Assembly (NCBI RefSeq): GCF_019393635.1
Contig: NC_057865.1
Coordinates: 296,499,385-296,563,384, forward strand
Reading direction: 5' to 3'
Length of the DNA stretch: 64,000 nt
Source of the DNA: Dromiciops gliroides
Lineage: Eukaryota; Chordata; Mammalia; Microbiotheria; Microbiotheriidae
Shown here: one piece after another, positions 1-11,800 of the stretch
Position numbering within the stretch: position 1 is the stretch's first letter
How the letters are laid out: each line of letters begins with the position of its first letter
Translations under genes and position numbers: made by a program
Notes under the pieces: generated by a model
What the model was told of the DNA's origin: nothing
The model's database searches: none
What the model saw: the letters and a program-made list of their open reading frames with translations, nothing else

Positions 1-57
1 CAGGTACTCCTGATTCCAGGGCCGGTGCTCTATCCACTGCGCCACCTAGCTGCTCCT
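1..57 (-). mobile_element. A-tailed marsupial SINE, 5' part, cut by window edge
   Basis: It matches the antisense head of the short SINE family (CTCTATCCACTGCGCCACCTAGCTGC). It sits inside the L1. Confidence 0.85.
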
Positions 58-706
58 AGATATGGTTTTATAGCCCTTTGGGCATAGTTTCAAATTGCTC
101 TCCAGGATGGTTGAAGCAGTTCACAGCTCAACCAACAGTGAATTAGTGTTCCAATTTTCCCACATCCTTTGCAATATTTGTCATTTTCCTTTCTGTCATA
201 TTAGCCAATCTCATAGGTGTAAGGAGGTTCCTCAGAGTTGTTTTAATTTGCATTTCTCTAATTAATAGCAGTTTAGCGCTAAATGGAATTTCTTGTATCT
301 CTTCCTGCTTGGTTTTATTGGTAATATATAGAAATGCTGATTTTTTTTATGTGGGTTTATTTTATATCCTGCAACTTTGCTAAAGTTGTTAATTGTTTCA
401 GCTTTTTTAATTGATTCACTAGGGTTCTCTAAGTGTACCATCATATCGTCTGCAAAGAGTGATAATTTTGTTTCCTCTTTGTCTATTCTTATTCATTCAG
501 TTTCTTTTTCTTGTCTTATTGCCATAGCTAGCATTTCCAGAATAATATTATATAATAGTGGTGACAGTGGCCATCCTTGCTTCACCTTCGATTAGGAAGG
601 TTTCAAATTTATCCTCATTATAGATAATGTTTACTTTTGGCTTTAGATAGATACTATTTTTCATTTTAAGAAAAGCTCCATTTATTACTATGCTTTCTAG
701 TGTGGA

Positions 707-873
707 TTTTTTTTGTTTTTTGTTTTTTGTTTTTTTTGGTAAGGTAATTGGAGTTAAGTGACTTGCCCAGGGTCACACAGCTAGTAATTGTTAAGTATCT
801 GAGGCCAGATTTGAACTCAGGTCCTCCTGACTCCAGGGCTGGTGCTCTATCCATTGTGCCACCTAGCTTCCCC
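707..873 (-). mobile_element. A-tailed marsupial SINE
   Basis: A T-rich tail is followed by antisense TGACTTGCCCAGGGTCACAC and the head CCACCTAGCT. It is inserted in the L1 ORF2 region; L1 sequence resumes with the flank CTAGTGTG on both sides. Confidence 0.9.
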
Positions 874-1922
874 ACAATCTAGTGTGTTTTTTAACAGGAA
901 TAGGTGTTGTATTTTGTCAAGTTCTTTCTGCATCTGTTGAGATAATTATATAATTTTTGCTTTTATTTTTGTTATTGACATGATCAATTATGCTGATAGT
1001 TTCTCTAATATTGAACCAACCCTACATTACTGGTATAAACTCCACCTAGTCATAGTGTATGATCTTTATAACATATTGCTGTAGTCTTGCTAGAATTTTT
1101 ATCAAACATTTTTTGCATCAATATTCATTAGGGAAATTGGCCTGTAGGTTTGTTTCTTTGTTTTTGCTCTCCCTGGTTTAGGTTTCAAAGCCATATTTGT
1201 GTCACTAAAGGAATTTGGTAGCACTCCTCCTTTAGCTGTTTTTTTCAAATAGTTTATATAGTATTGGAATTAATTGTTCTTTAAATGTTGGGTAGTCTTC
1301 ACTTATAAATCCATCTGTTCTTGAGGATTTTTCCTTAGAGAGCTCGTTTATGGCTTGTTCAATTTCTTTTTCCAACATGGGATTATTTAAGTATTCTATT
1401 TCCTATTCTGTTAATCTCAGCAATCTATATTTTTGTTAATGTTCATCCATTTCACTTAGATTGTCAGTTTTGTTGGCATATAATTAGGCAAGATAGGTTC
1501 TAAGAATTACTTTAATTTCATCTTCATTGGTAGTGCATCTGCCCTTTTCATTTTTGATACTGGTGATTTGGTTTTCTTCTTTCTTTATTGACTTCAAATT
1601 AACCAATGGTTTATCTGTTTTTATTGTGTTTTTTCATGAAAACAGCTCCTAACTTTATTAGATCAATGTTGTTTTTTTTACTTTCTAGTTTTATTCATCT
1701 CTCCTTTGATTTTCGGGATATCTGTTTGGGTGTTTAGTTTCATTTGTTCTTTCTCTAGTTTTTTTGTTTGTTTTTTAGTTGCATGCTCAATTCATTGATC
1801 TGCTCTTTCTCCCTTTTATTGATGTAAACTTTTAGAGATGTAAATTTGTCTCCTAAATACTGCTTTGGCTGCATCCGACACATTTTGGTATGTTGTCTCA
1901 TTCTTTTGGTTTTGTTGTTGTT

Positions 1923-2069
1923 GGTTTTTTTTAGTGAGGCAATTGGGGTTAAGTGACTTGCCCAGGGTCACACAGCTAGTAAGTGACAAGTGTCTGAGGC
2001 CGGATTTGAACTCAGGTACTCCTGACTCGAGGACCGGTGTTCTATCCACTGCGCCACCTAGCTGCCCCA
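1923..2069 (-). mobile_element. A-tailed marsupial SINE
   Basis: This is a full-length antisense copy within the L1. The flank ATGTTGTCTCATTCTT is present on both sides as a target-site duplication. Confidence 0.9.
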
Positions 2070-2454
2070 TGTTGTCTCATTCTTGTCATTACTTTTAATG
2101 AAATTATGGATTGTTTCTACTGTTTGTTCTTTTACCCACTCTTTCGGATTAGATTATTTGGTTTCCCATGAATTTTTCATCTGCTTCCAAGGCCCTTTAT
2201 TGAGTGTAATTTTTATTGCCTTATGATCTAAAAATGGTGCATTTAATATTTCTGTTTTTCTGTATTTGTGAGGTTTTTATGCCCTTATGGTCAAGCTATG
2301 TGAAGGTGCTATGTACAACTGAGAAAAAGGTATACCTTCCTATTCCCATGGATTTTTCTCTAGAGGTCTATCATATCTAACTTTTCTAAAATTTTGTTCA
2401 TCTCTTTAACTTATTTATTGTATGATTAGATTTATCTAGTTCTGAGAGAGATAA

Positions 2455-2703
2455 GGTAGCTAGGTGGGACAGGGAATAGAGTACCAGGCCTGGAATCGGG
2501 AAGACCTGAGTTCAAATCCAGCCTCAGACACTTATTAACTGTGTGATCCTGGCCGAGTCACTTAACCCTGTTTGCCTCACTTTCTCATTTGTACAATGAA
2601 CTGGAGAAGGAATTGGCAAACCACTCCAGTATCTTTGCTAAGAAAACCCCAAATAGGGTCACAAAGACTCAGACACAACTGAAAATTACTGAACAGTAAC
2701 AGT
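2455..2703 (+). mobile_element. Longer MAR1-like marsupial SINE
   Basis: It has a head like the short family. It then adds the 3' part with CTGGAGAAGGAA-TGGCAAACCACTCC and GACTCAGACACAACTGAAAA, and ends AACAGTAACA. The family name is approximate. Confidence 0.8.
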
Positions 2704-2790
2704 GAGAAAAATCAATCGAAGTCTCCTACTAGTATAGTTTTACTATTTCCTCTTGTAATCCTTTTAATTTTCCTTAAGATTGCGGGTGCT

Positions 2791-2944
2791 GGGGCAGCTA
2801 GGTGGCGCAGTGGATAGAGCACTGGCCCTGGAGTCAGGAGTACCTGAGTTCAAATCCAGCCTCAGACACTTAACACTTACTAGCTGTGTGACCCTGGGCA
2901 AGTCACTTAACCCCAATTACCTCCCTAAAAAAAAAAAAAAAAAA
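2791..2944 (+). mobile_element. A-tailed marsupial SINE with perfect target-site duplication
   Basis: A full-length copy with a poly(A) tail. The 14-bp flank AGATTGCGGGTGCT occurs immediately before (ends 2790) and after (from about 2944), the mark of L1-driven insertion. Confidence 0.95.
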
Positions 2945-4373
2945 GATTGCGGGTGCTATGTATACCATTTGGTGCATTTATGTTTGGTATTGATATCACT
3001 TCATTGTCTATGATACTTTTTAGTAAAATGTAGTTTTCCTGATTATCTTTTAAAATTAGGCCCATTTTTGCTTTGACTTTGTTTGAGATCATGATTGCTG
3101 CACCTGCTTTTTTTACTTCAGCTGAAGCGTAATAGATTCTGCTCCAGCCTTTTATTTTTAACTCTGTGTGTGTGTGTCTGTTTCAAGTGTGTTTCTTGTA
3201 AACAACATATTGTTGGATTCTGGTATCTACTCTACTCGGCTGTCTGCTCCCATTTTATGGGTGAGTTCATCTCATTCCCATTCACCATCATGATTTCTAA
3301 CTGTGTATTTCCCTCTGTTTTATTTTTGTCTGTTTATCCTTCTCTCTCCTTTTTTACCCTGTCAAGTTTGTCTTGCTTCTGACCATTGCCTTCCTTTACC
3401 GTCCACCCTCCCTTTTATCCTCCCCTACCCCCTTTTCTTTTATTTCCTTCTCTTCCTGCTTGCCCGTTGGGTAAGATATTTTCTATACCTGACTCTGTGT
3501 GTGTGTTTGTGTATGTATTCACTCTTTGAACCAATTCTGATGAGAATGAGGTTCAAGCATTGCCCACCAACCCTCTCCTTTTTGCCCTGTAAAAGCTCTT
3601 CCTTGTCTACCTCTTTTATGTGAGATAATTTTCCCCTTTTCCCAGTCCATCCCTCTTTCTCACCCCCTTTTTTTTTGAGATCATCCTAAAATAATCAGGC
3701 CACGCCCATGCCCTCTATGTAGAGTTTTTCTAACTGACCTAATAATGATGAAGTTCTTGGGAGTTCCATCTCTTATCTTCCCACATAGAAATGTAAACAG
3801 TTTAACTCTATGAAGTCCCTTAGGATTTCTCTTTTCCTATTTACCTTTTTAAGCTTCTGTTGAGTATTTTGTTCGAATGTTAAATTTTCTATTCAGCTCT
3901 GGTTTGGTTTGGTTTTTAGTTGAGAATGCCTGGAAATCCTCTTATTTCATTAAATTTCCATTTATTCCCCTGTAGTATTATACTCAGTTTTGATAGATAG
4001 GTTATTCGTGGTTGGAATCCCAGCTTCTTTGCCTTCCAGAATATCATATTCCAAAATCCTGCTCCTTTAACATGGAAGCTGCTAAATCTTGTGTGATTCT
4101 GACTGTGGCTCCATGATATTTATATGGTTTCTTTCCAGCTGCTTAAAGTAGTTTTTCTTTGTCTTGAGAATTCTGAAATTGGGCTATAATCTTTCCTAGG
4201 AGTTTTAATTTTTTTTTTTTTGTATCTTTCAGGAGTTGACCAGTGGATTCTTTCACTTTCTATCATACCCTTTAGTTCTAGGGTATTGGGGCTCTTTTCC
4301 TTTATAATGTCTTGAAATATGTCTAGGCTCTTTTTTTTTTTTTAATCATGGCTTTCAGGTAGTCCAGTAATTC

Positions 4374-4526
4374 TTTTTTGTTTTATTTTTGCCGGGCAAT
4401 GAGGGTTAAGTGACTTGCCCACGGTCACACAACTAGTAAGTGTCAAGTGTCTGAGGCAAGATTTGAACTCAGGTCCTCCTGAACCCAGGGGCCAGTGCTT
4501 TATCCACTGCGCCACCTAGCTACCCC
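4374..4526 (-). mobile_element. A-tailed marsupial SINE (first of two at one site)
   Basis: An antisense copy bounded by TAGTCCAGTAATTC at 4360-4373 and a near-identical copy at 4527-4540. Confidence 0.92.
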
Positions 4527-4540
4527 TAGTCCAGCAATTC

Positions 4541-4695
4541 TTTTTTTTTTTTTTTTTTTGTGGGGCAATGGGGGTTAAGTAACTTGCCCAGGGTCACACA
4601 GCTAGTAAGTGTCAAGTGTCTGAGGCCGGATTTGAACTCAGGTCCTCCTGAATCCAGGGCCGGCGCTTTATCCACTGCGCCACCTAGCTGCCCCC
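4541..4695 (-). mobile_element. A-tailed marsupial SINE (second at the same site)
   Basis: It starts right after the second copy of the 14-bp flank and is followed by a third copy at 4696-4709. Both SINEs therefore used the same target. Confidence 0.92.
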
Positions 4696-5227
4696 TAGTC
4701 CAGTAATTCTTAAATGATCATTCCTCAATCTATTTTCTAGGTCAGTTGTTTTTCCAATAAGATATTTCACTTTTTTTTCCCCTAATTTTTTCTCCTTTTG
4801 ACTTTGTTTTATTGTTTCTTATTGTCTCATAGAGTCACTAGCTTCCATTTTCCCAGTTCTCATTTTTAAGGAATTATTTTCTTCAATGAGATTTTTTTAC
4901 CTCTTTCCATTTGGCCTATTCTGCTTTTTAAGGGAGTCTCTTCTTCAGTGAATTTTTGTGCCTCTTTTACCATTTTACCAATTTTAGTTTTTAAGGTGTT
5001 ATTTTTTTCAGTAGTTTTTTGTGCCTCTTTTATCAAGCTATTAATTCTCCTTTCATAATTTTCTTGCATTACTCTCTTTTCCCACTTTTTCCTCTATCAT
5101 TTGTATTTGGTTTCTGAATCATTTTTTGCTTTCTTTAGCTCATCCATGAATTCTTTTTGGGCTTATGTCCAATCTGCATTTTCTTTGAGCCTTTGCTCAT
5201 GATTGTGTTGATCTTCTCTTCCACTGT

Positions 5228-5470
5228 GTTGTTCGTTTGTCCTTTGTTCTCAAAGAAGACTATGACGTTGGAATGATGTCATGACTTGTAGCGAATTGGA
5301 TTTAAGTGAGGCAGAGCTTTGTAAGGTCACCAATTTCACTCTCCTCCAAAACCATCTGAATCCGGTGACAAGATATACATAAGGGCTACTGGAGATGGCC
5401 CCAGATGTTTAAGGCAATTGGGGTTAAATGACTTGCTCAGGGTCACACAGCTAGTAAGTGGGAAGTAAGA
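5228..5470 (-). mobile_element. Old SINE-like marsupial repeat
   Basis: It contains GTCATGACTTG, GGATTTAAGTGAGGCAGAG and CTGGAGATGGCCCC, and then the shared antisense CORE-like stretch GACTTGCTCAGGGTCACACAG. I recognise the pattern as interspersed but cannot name the family. Confidence 0.55.
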
Positions 5471-5680
5471 GGGAAAGCATTGTCCCAAGCTTCAGACTGT
5501 TTTCAGAGCTAATTCTGGAGGAGTCTGCGGTTTTTTTGGTGCTTCTAAAGTGGTCACTGCTCTCCTGGTCTGCCCTCTGGTCTTCACCTAGGAAGGGCCC
5601 CTCCTCTCGCGCAGCCACCAGTGCTCCTGCTCCCTTCTCTTGCGGGGTGCCTCACGCCGAGCCGGCCTTTGTCCCTGCAG

Positions 5681-5819
5681 GCAGGACCTAATTGACCATT
5701 ACAGCAAGTTGTCAGAGGAGGCCGCTCGCCGTGAGCAGAGGGCTCTCTGGAAGATACAGAGGCACAAGCTGGAAACGGCCCGTCTGAACTTTCTCTTAGA
5801 AGACCAGAAACGCATCCAG
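5681..5819 (+). CDS. TUBGCP6: TUBGCP6 coding exon (first in window)
   Basis: The acceptor CCCTGCAG precedes position 5681 and the donor GTAGTG follows 5819. It encodes QDLIDHYSKLSEEAARREQR...EDQKRIQ, an Arg/Glu-rich helical segment matching mammalian GCP6. It starts with one base completing a split Arg codon. Confidence 0.93.
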
Positions 5820-8800
5820 GTAGTGTCTGCGGGGGGCACGTGGAGATAGCCAGATGTAGTGGCCAGATGAGGGTCAGTGCCTGCCAGGTGCCCCCTGGCA
5901 CGTGTGAGCTCTCAGCCTCACTCTCCACATCTGCAAAATGGGGAAATCAATTAACCCACAGGCATTTATTAAGCTGCAGCGTGCCGGGCACTAAATTAGG
6001 TGCAGGGAACACAAGGATGAAAAACTGGCCTTGCCCAGGTTGAGTGTCCATTCTATTCTGTGTGCCTCAGACCCGTCAGGTGTGCAGGCCAGTTAATCAG
6101 CAGCTCTTCTTGGCTGTATGCCAGACCCTGGGGACGCAGACAGAAAGGACATGGCCCCTGCCCTCAGGGAGCTGCAAGGATAAGTAAACGGCGGGCACAT
6201 GCCTCAGCGGGAATGCCATAAATGTGGAATAAAGCCATGAGCATTTGGGGACGACTCGTGCTAGACCCTGTCACTGGCGGCCTCTATTTTGAATTTCAGG
6301 AGATGCTTCAAGATGTCTCAGAAGGAAAGTACAGGGAGAAGCTTGACATCCTTCCCAGTGTCCACCCCCCCGGACGAGCGGGGGCCTCAGGAGGGGAGCC
6401 CAGGGTCCAGGTGAGACACCAGCTTCGTGCTCAGGGGGCTGGCCTGGTCACCTGTAGCTGCCTTGGTCTTTCAGGATGGGGAGCTGCCCTGCCTCCCTGC
6501 AATGGGGTCTTAGATCAGAGGCTCCTGCACGGCAGCCCCCCGGAGCTCGGTACTGCCAGCCCTCCCCTCAGCAGCATCTCCAGATGCTCTGCTCGTCCCC
6601 TGTGTGCGGGCCAGCAGAGTGTGGGCATTGCTGGCCCAGGCCTCGGCCTCAGGTGCCTCTTGACTCTGCTGTCTGTGGTGTCCGGCACACACATCCGGAC
6701 CAGCCCCAGGCTTTGCATCCCTTTACTGTTCAAGATACGCCGTCGAGGTGGGAAGTGACCCTGCGGCCTTGAAGGACAGACCCAGTGATGACAATCAGTT
6801 CTTCGAGCCAGAAGGGCTTTGAAATCAGGCCAAGCCGTGGGCAGAGTGGGAATAGGAAGGCTCATACACTGGGGGCTCTGGTTGGGCACAACCACTCATG
6901 AACATTGTCTGCTGGGGTGAAGAGGGCTTGGGACCCCCGGGCCTGGCGTTTGTAGGTCTAAGCATGAGCTGCCCTTTTGCCCAGGCATCAGCCTCTATTT
7001 CATCCATGTCTGGAGGCTTTCCTAGTTTCATCCCAGACCCCCCCCAGGCTCCCCCTCCTTGCCTTCACATCTGGCTCCTGAGGTGGGTCGGTTCTGTGTT
7101 TCCATTGCAGGCAAGACAGTCCTCAGATGACAGTGGTGAGCTGGGGGATTCCCAAGGGGCTTCGGAGGCTGCACAGGGGCCGCTGCCCTCAGCAGGTCCC
7201 TGGACATCAGAGCGGATGGAGCCTGAGGAGGCTGGCACAGATGGCCACACCCTGGCACCAAGGACTGAGGAGAAGCCGGGGCAGGCGGATGGGGCCAGCC
7301 TGGACCCAAGGGACTTCCTGCCCAGGCCTCTCCCCGAGGAGCTGCCTGCTGCTCCAGGCTCCACAGCCTCGTTGGAAGCCGCGCTGCAGACTATCTCTCT
7401 GGACCTGGCCCCCGCTGTGGAGCAAGGAGGAGGCCAGCAGCAGCAGCAGACATATGACTTCACCACCATCCTCCGGGCCCCCATTCCCTCCCCCTCCCGA
7501 GAGCCCCCAGTACCCAGGGACACGTGCCCCCGGCCCCGCTGGAGCCTCCACGGCCACGCCTCAGACTCCAGCATCCAGCTAGGAGAGTCCGTCTCTGAGC
7601 CCGAGACCCTGCAGCCACCTCCCAGCCCTGCAAGGAGCCGGGCCCGGTGGAATGTCCATGGTCACATCTCAGCCTCCCACATCAAGATGGGGGACTATGC
7701 TTCAGATGTGGAGCTGGCCCCACCCCGAGGAAGCGTCCACGGTCACGTGTCAGACAGCCGCATCCCTCTTGGGGCCTACATGTCGGAGGTGGCCTCTTCT
7801 CGCCCCCGCTGGAACATACACGGCCACGCCTCACAGTCCCACATGAAGCTAGGTGACCTCAGCGTGGAGACTGACGCCCCCTGGCCACGGTGCAGCGCCT
7901 TTGGCCACGCCTCGCAGTCCAGCCTCCAGCTGGGCCAGAGTGAACTTCCCCCTCCCCCCAAGCCCCTGTCCAGGCACCCAACCCCCACGGCGGCCACCTC
8001 CACCATGCAGTGGTTTTTGTACAACAGGGAGCTGGGCTGCCCAGGTCCAGGGCGGCCTCCAGGGGGGGATGCACTGCCCCAGCCCCTTTCCTCTGCCGAC
8101 AGAGAAGAGCCAGGCCAGGAGCCTGTCCCAGAGGAGAGAGACAAACTGGGGGAGAGGCCGGCCGCCGGTAGGTATCCAGCATCCTCTCCGCTTGCTGAAC
8201 TTGGGAAGCTCCCATAGGGATGTGTCAGACATGACTATTTAGGAAGCTGTGGCTTATGCGTCTCCTCCTACTGGGGGTGACTGCCCCCACCTGGGCCCCT
8301 CTCTTGCTTGTGAAGGACTGGCCTGGCCAAACTGGTAGGGGGGAAGCCAGTTTCCCATTTTACAGATGAGGCAACTGAGCATTTCAGGCCATCTTGAAAC
8401 CCAGCAGCAGTTCTGGGGACCTTCTCTCTCCTCTCGGGGCTGCCCGCTGGCAAAGTACCCCTTGCACATGCCCAGTGCACACTGGCAGGCCAGCCAGGGC
8501 CCATTTTAGGATCGGCGGGGCACTGGCGTCATCGTGGTCCTAGAGAGTCAGAGGGCAAGGGTGAGGGAACTGAGGTCCAGCAGAGCCCAGTGCCTGCCCC
8601 AGGCTCACAGGAAAGGCTGGTTGGTGCTGGAGCCAAGTCTGAAGCTGCTGGACCTAGGGTGGGGAAGGATGTTCTGAGTGTGCTGTCCTCGTGTGGCTCT
8701 CCCAGGTTCGGTCGGGACGAGCGATGAGAGTGAAGACCTCTCCCCAAACCAGCCTCCTGTCTCGCAGGTAAGGAAAAGGCACCTCAAGCTCGACCAGCAG

Positions 8801-11800
8801 CTAGCTGGGGGCTTTGGCTCTGCCCCACCCCCACTCCTCAGGTCCCCTGAATGCCCTGGGCTAGGCCCTCAGAGACCCTTTACCTGCCCCTGGCTGGGTC
8901 CTCCTCCCCAAACCCCCCCAGGCTCCCATATGATCTTGGCTTTGGGCTCATTTCTGGCAGTATTTTGTACTTCCTAGAAGGCCACTGTGCTCTGGCAGCC
9001 GGGGTCTGGGCCCCCCTGGGGTGCACACAGGTCAGCTGTTGTGTCCCCAAGGGGAGTGGCCCAGCAGTGCCAGCCCCAGAAGTGGTTTTCTGCTTTGATT
9101 TTGTTCTAGAAGACAGAAGTAGAAACCCCATCCGCGGCCCACACAGCCTCCCCCAGACCCGAGGAGGCAAAGGATAGGGCCAAAGACCGCACCCAGGAAG
9201 AGGCCTACTTGAAAGCCTTGTCTGACCAGTACTGCCTGGAGAAATACCAAGACAGCTACAGCCTGATGTGTGAGTGACCAGCTGCCTCCTGGGCTGGAGG
9301 CTGGGTTTGGGGCTGCCGGGCAGGGCCTTGGAGCATCTGTACCCAGGCAGGGTGGCCATGGGCTGCAGACAGAGCTGACGTCTCTGGCTTCACTGTCCTG
9401 CAGCCGAGCCTCCGGTGTCCCACCTCATGCGCCACATCGTTCCCAGGCCCTTCTCCTTCCCCATGGATCCCCGAGGGCCACTGGCAACTGATGAGACCTC
9501 GGTTCAGCTGAGCGAGCTCCTGACCCTGCCCGTGCTCATGAAGCACTCCATCACGGCCCCGCTGGTGTCTCAGTGCGTGTCTGGGGACTGGGGGGCTGGG
9601 GGTCAGCCCTGCTGTCTGGGGGCTGCTCTGGGACGGGTTAGAGCTGAGCGAGCTCCTGACCCTGCCTGTGCTCATGAAGTACTCCATCACAGCCCTGCTG
9701 GTGTCTCAGTGCGTGTCTGGGGACTGGGGGGCTGGGGGTCAGCCCTGCTGTCTGGGGGCTGCTCTGGGACGGGTTAGAGCTTCCTGAGCTTCCTGAGCTG
9801 GGAGAATGAACCGCCTTGGAAGGGAGCTCCCCGTCCCTGGAGCAGAGGCTGATGGTGCTTCTGAGGGGTTGGTAGATGGAGAGAGGCTGTTTGCTCACTG
9901 TCTCGGCCCAAGCGGCCCCTTGTGTCTAAGGGCTGGGCCTTGGCCTTGACAGGTAGCGTCCTTCTCCCCGCAGTGTGTCTCTTGTGAACAAGGCAGTTGT
10001 CGATTACTACTTTGTGGAGCTCAGCCTAGAAAAGCACTTCGAGGCCTTGCGGCACTTCTTACTCATGGAAGATGGGGAGTTTGCTCAGTCTCTCAGTGAC
10101 CTGCTCTTCGAGAAGGTACCAGGCGGGGCTGCACACTACACTCTAGGCTGGGCCAAGCGTCACACAGGCCCTAGGGGGAGCCCAGGTGGGAGGGGGCGGG
10201 GGACCCTGGGCAGGCCCTTTGGAGCCTGCTGTGGGGGTCTAGGAGCTGGCCTCCCCCTGGGCCCACCTGGCACCCACACTTTGTAAATGCCTGGGGCCCT
10301 AGGGGAGATGGGTGGGTTTAGATAAGGGACCAGGCCTGACTGTGGGACTGAAGGTGAATCACTGACCCTCTCTGGGCCTGCTTCCCCCTCTGTCACGGGG
10401 CAGTAGGACTTGCAGTGCTCAGCCCCCAGACCTGGGGGAGTTTGGGGCGCAGGGAGTCTTGCCTCTAGGACTGTGCTCAGTGGCCGCTGGCGTGAAGTGG
10501 GTGGGTCTCTGGTCCTGCTGCCGGGGCGGGGGGGGGGGCACTGTTGTTCTGGGCTGTCTTTAAGGGGCTGGCTGTGTCAGGAAGTGACCTCCCTGGACCT
10601 CTGTCTGCCCATCTGTTAATGGGGACCACAATCCTCCCTGCTGGTGGGCACAGGCAGCCACCCCCTTGTGGCCAGCGCCTGCCAATGCCTCGTCTTGGCT
10701 TGTCTCCTTCAGCTGGGCTCTGGGCAGACTCCCGGGGAGCTCCTGAACCCTCTGGTCCTCAACTCTTTCCTCACCAAAGCGCTGCAGTACAGCCTGCATG
10801 GGGACACGCAGCTCGCTGCCAACCTTTCCTTTGCTCTCAAGTACCTGCCGGACGTGTTCACCGCTAATGCCCCTGACGCCCTGAGCTGCCTTGAGCTGCG
10901 CTACAAGGTATGTGGCTGGTGGCACTGCACCCGCTTTCCTGGCGGGTAGGTGGGCAGCGTGTCTCCCCTTTTCTAAACTGTGGTTGTGTTCTCTTGTTCT
11001 CACACTCATACCTCCTCCTCCCTGCTCCAGTCATCTCCATGAGCTGCTGACAAAATGTATTTATGGATACTCTGTGTGCCCATCCCTGTGCTTAACAGCT
11101 GGGGGCTTGGGGGTGAATTAGGTCCTGCCCCCAGGGAGCTCCCAGTCTGGACAGATAGGGTAAGGAGCTGAGCAGCCTCGCACTCTGGGAATAAATGGGA
11201 CCAGGGTTGGAGGACTCAGCGAAGGGAGGGACCTGGGTACAGTGGAGCAGTACCCTGGTGTAGGATTGGGCACTGGGGGACTGGAGGTAGGAGGCAGTGC
11301 TGCCTGTCCCCTGGGCTGTCACGGACACGGGGTGTGTTGCATTGTGTGGCCACTTTGCAGGGGAGGAGAGCTTCCTCCTGGGCACAGTGAGGCCTCCTTG
11401 GAGCTTCTGGACCAGATCCTGGATGCTTTGCAGCTGCCTTGGATCTGGGCCTTCCTCATCCCCAGCACCGGCTCATCTTCCTGCCAGACTGTGCCCGGTT
11501 TCTGCCAGACCCCTTTTGCAGGTTTCCCCCATGGGTTTTTGTAGAGTGAGCTCTTGCCCATGCTAGGATCCCTGGGCTGGTGAAACAAGAGGCTGCTGTG
11601 ATCGTTTTTCTTCTGCTTGTTGTACCCATCATCCTGTTCTACTGAACAACCTGCTTCTTACCCAGGACAATTACAGCTTTGTGTTATGGTTGGAAACCTT
11701 CCAGTTTCTTTTAATTTTCATTGATTTCCTTCATATTCTTGACTTTGTGTTTTTCCAGACAATTTTGTTATTTTTCTTGCTCTATAATTTAGTATTTTGA

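Larger units (their letters stand above)
60..5220 (-). mobile_element. Degraded L1 LINE, antisense, in TUBGCP6 intron
   Basis: The reverse complement reads as a mammalian-type L1. The 3' UTR lies at the left (60-270), followed by the ORF2 region (phrases such as the antisense of AATATTGAACCAACCCT at about 1005). Remnants of an ORF1 coiled coil, rich in Lys/Glu, lie at 4866-5215. Frames are broken by stops and at least six SINE insertions, so it cannot be active. The 5' UTR is not visible. Confidence 0.85.

Noticed and set aside
4866-5069. Small Lys/Glu-rich protein gene
   Set aside because: It lies at the ORF1 position of the antisense L1 and reads as part of its coiled coil.
8168-8175. Alternative donor a few bases downstream of 8167
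   Set aside because: The AG/GTATCC junction would break frame with the next exon, whereas 8167 keeps it.
9642-9710. Extra TUBGCP6 exon
   Set aside because: The sequence is the duplicated 3' part of the preceding exon with no acceptor of its own and a 136-bp shift that breaks the frame.
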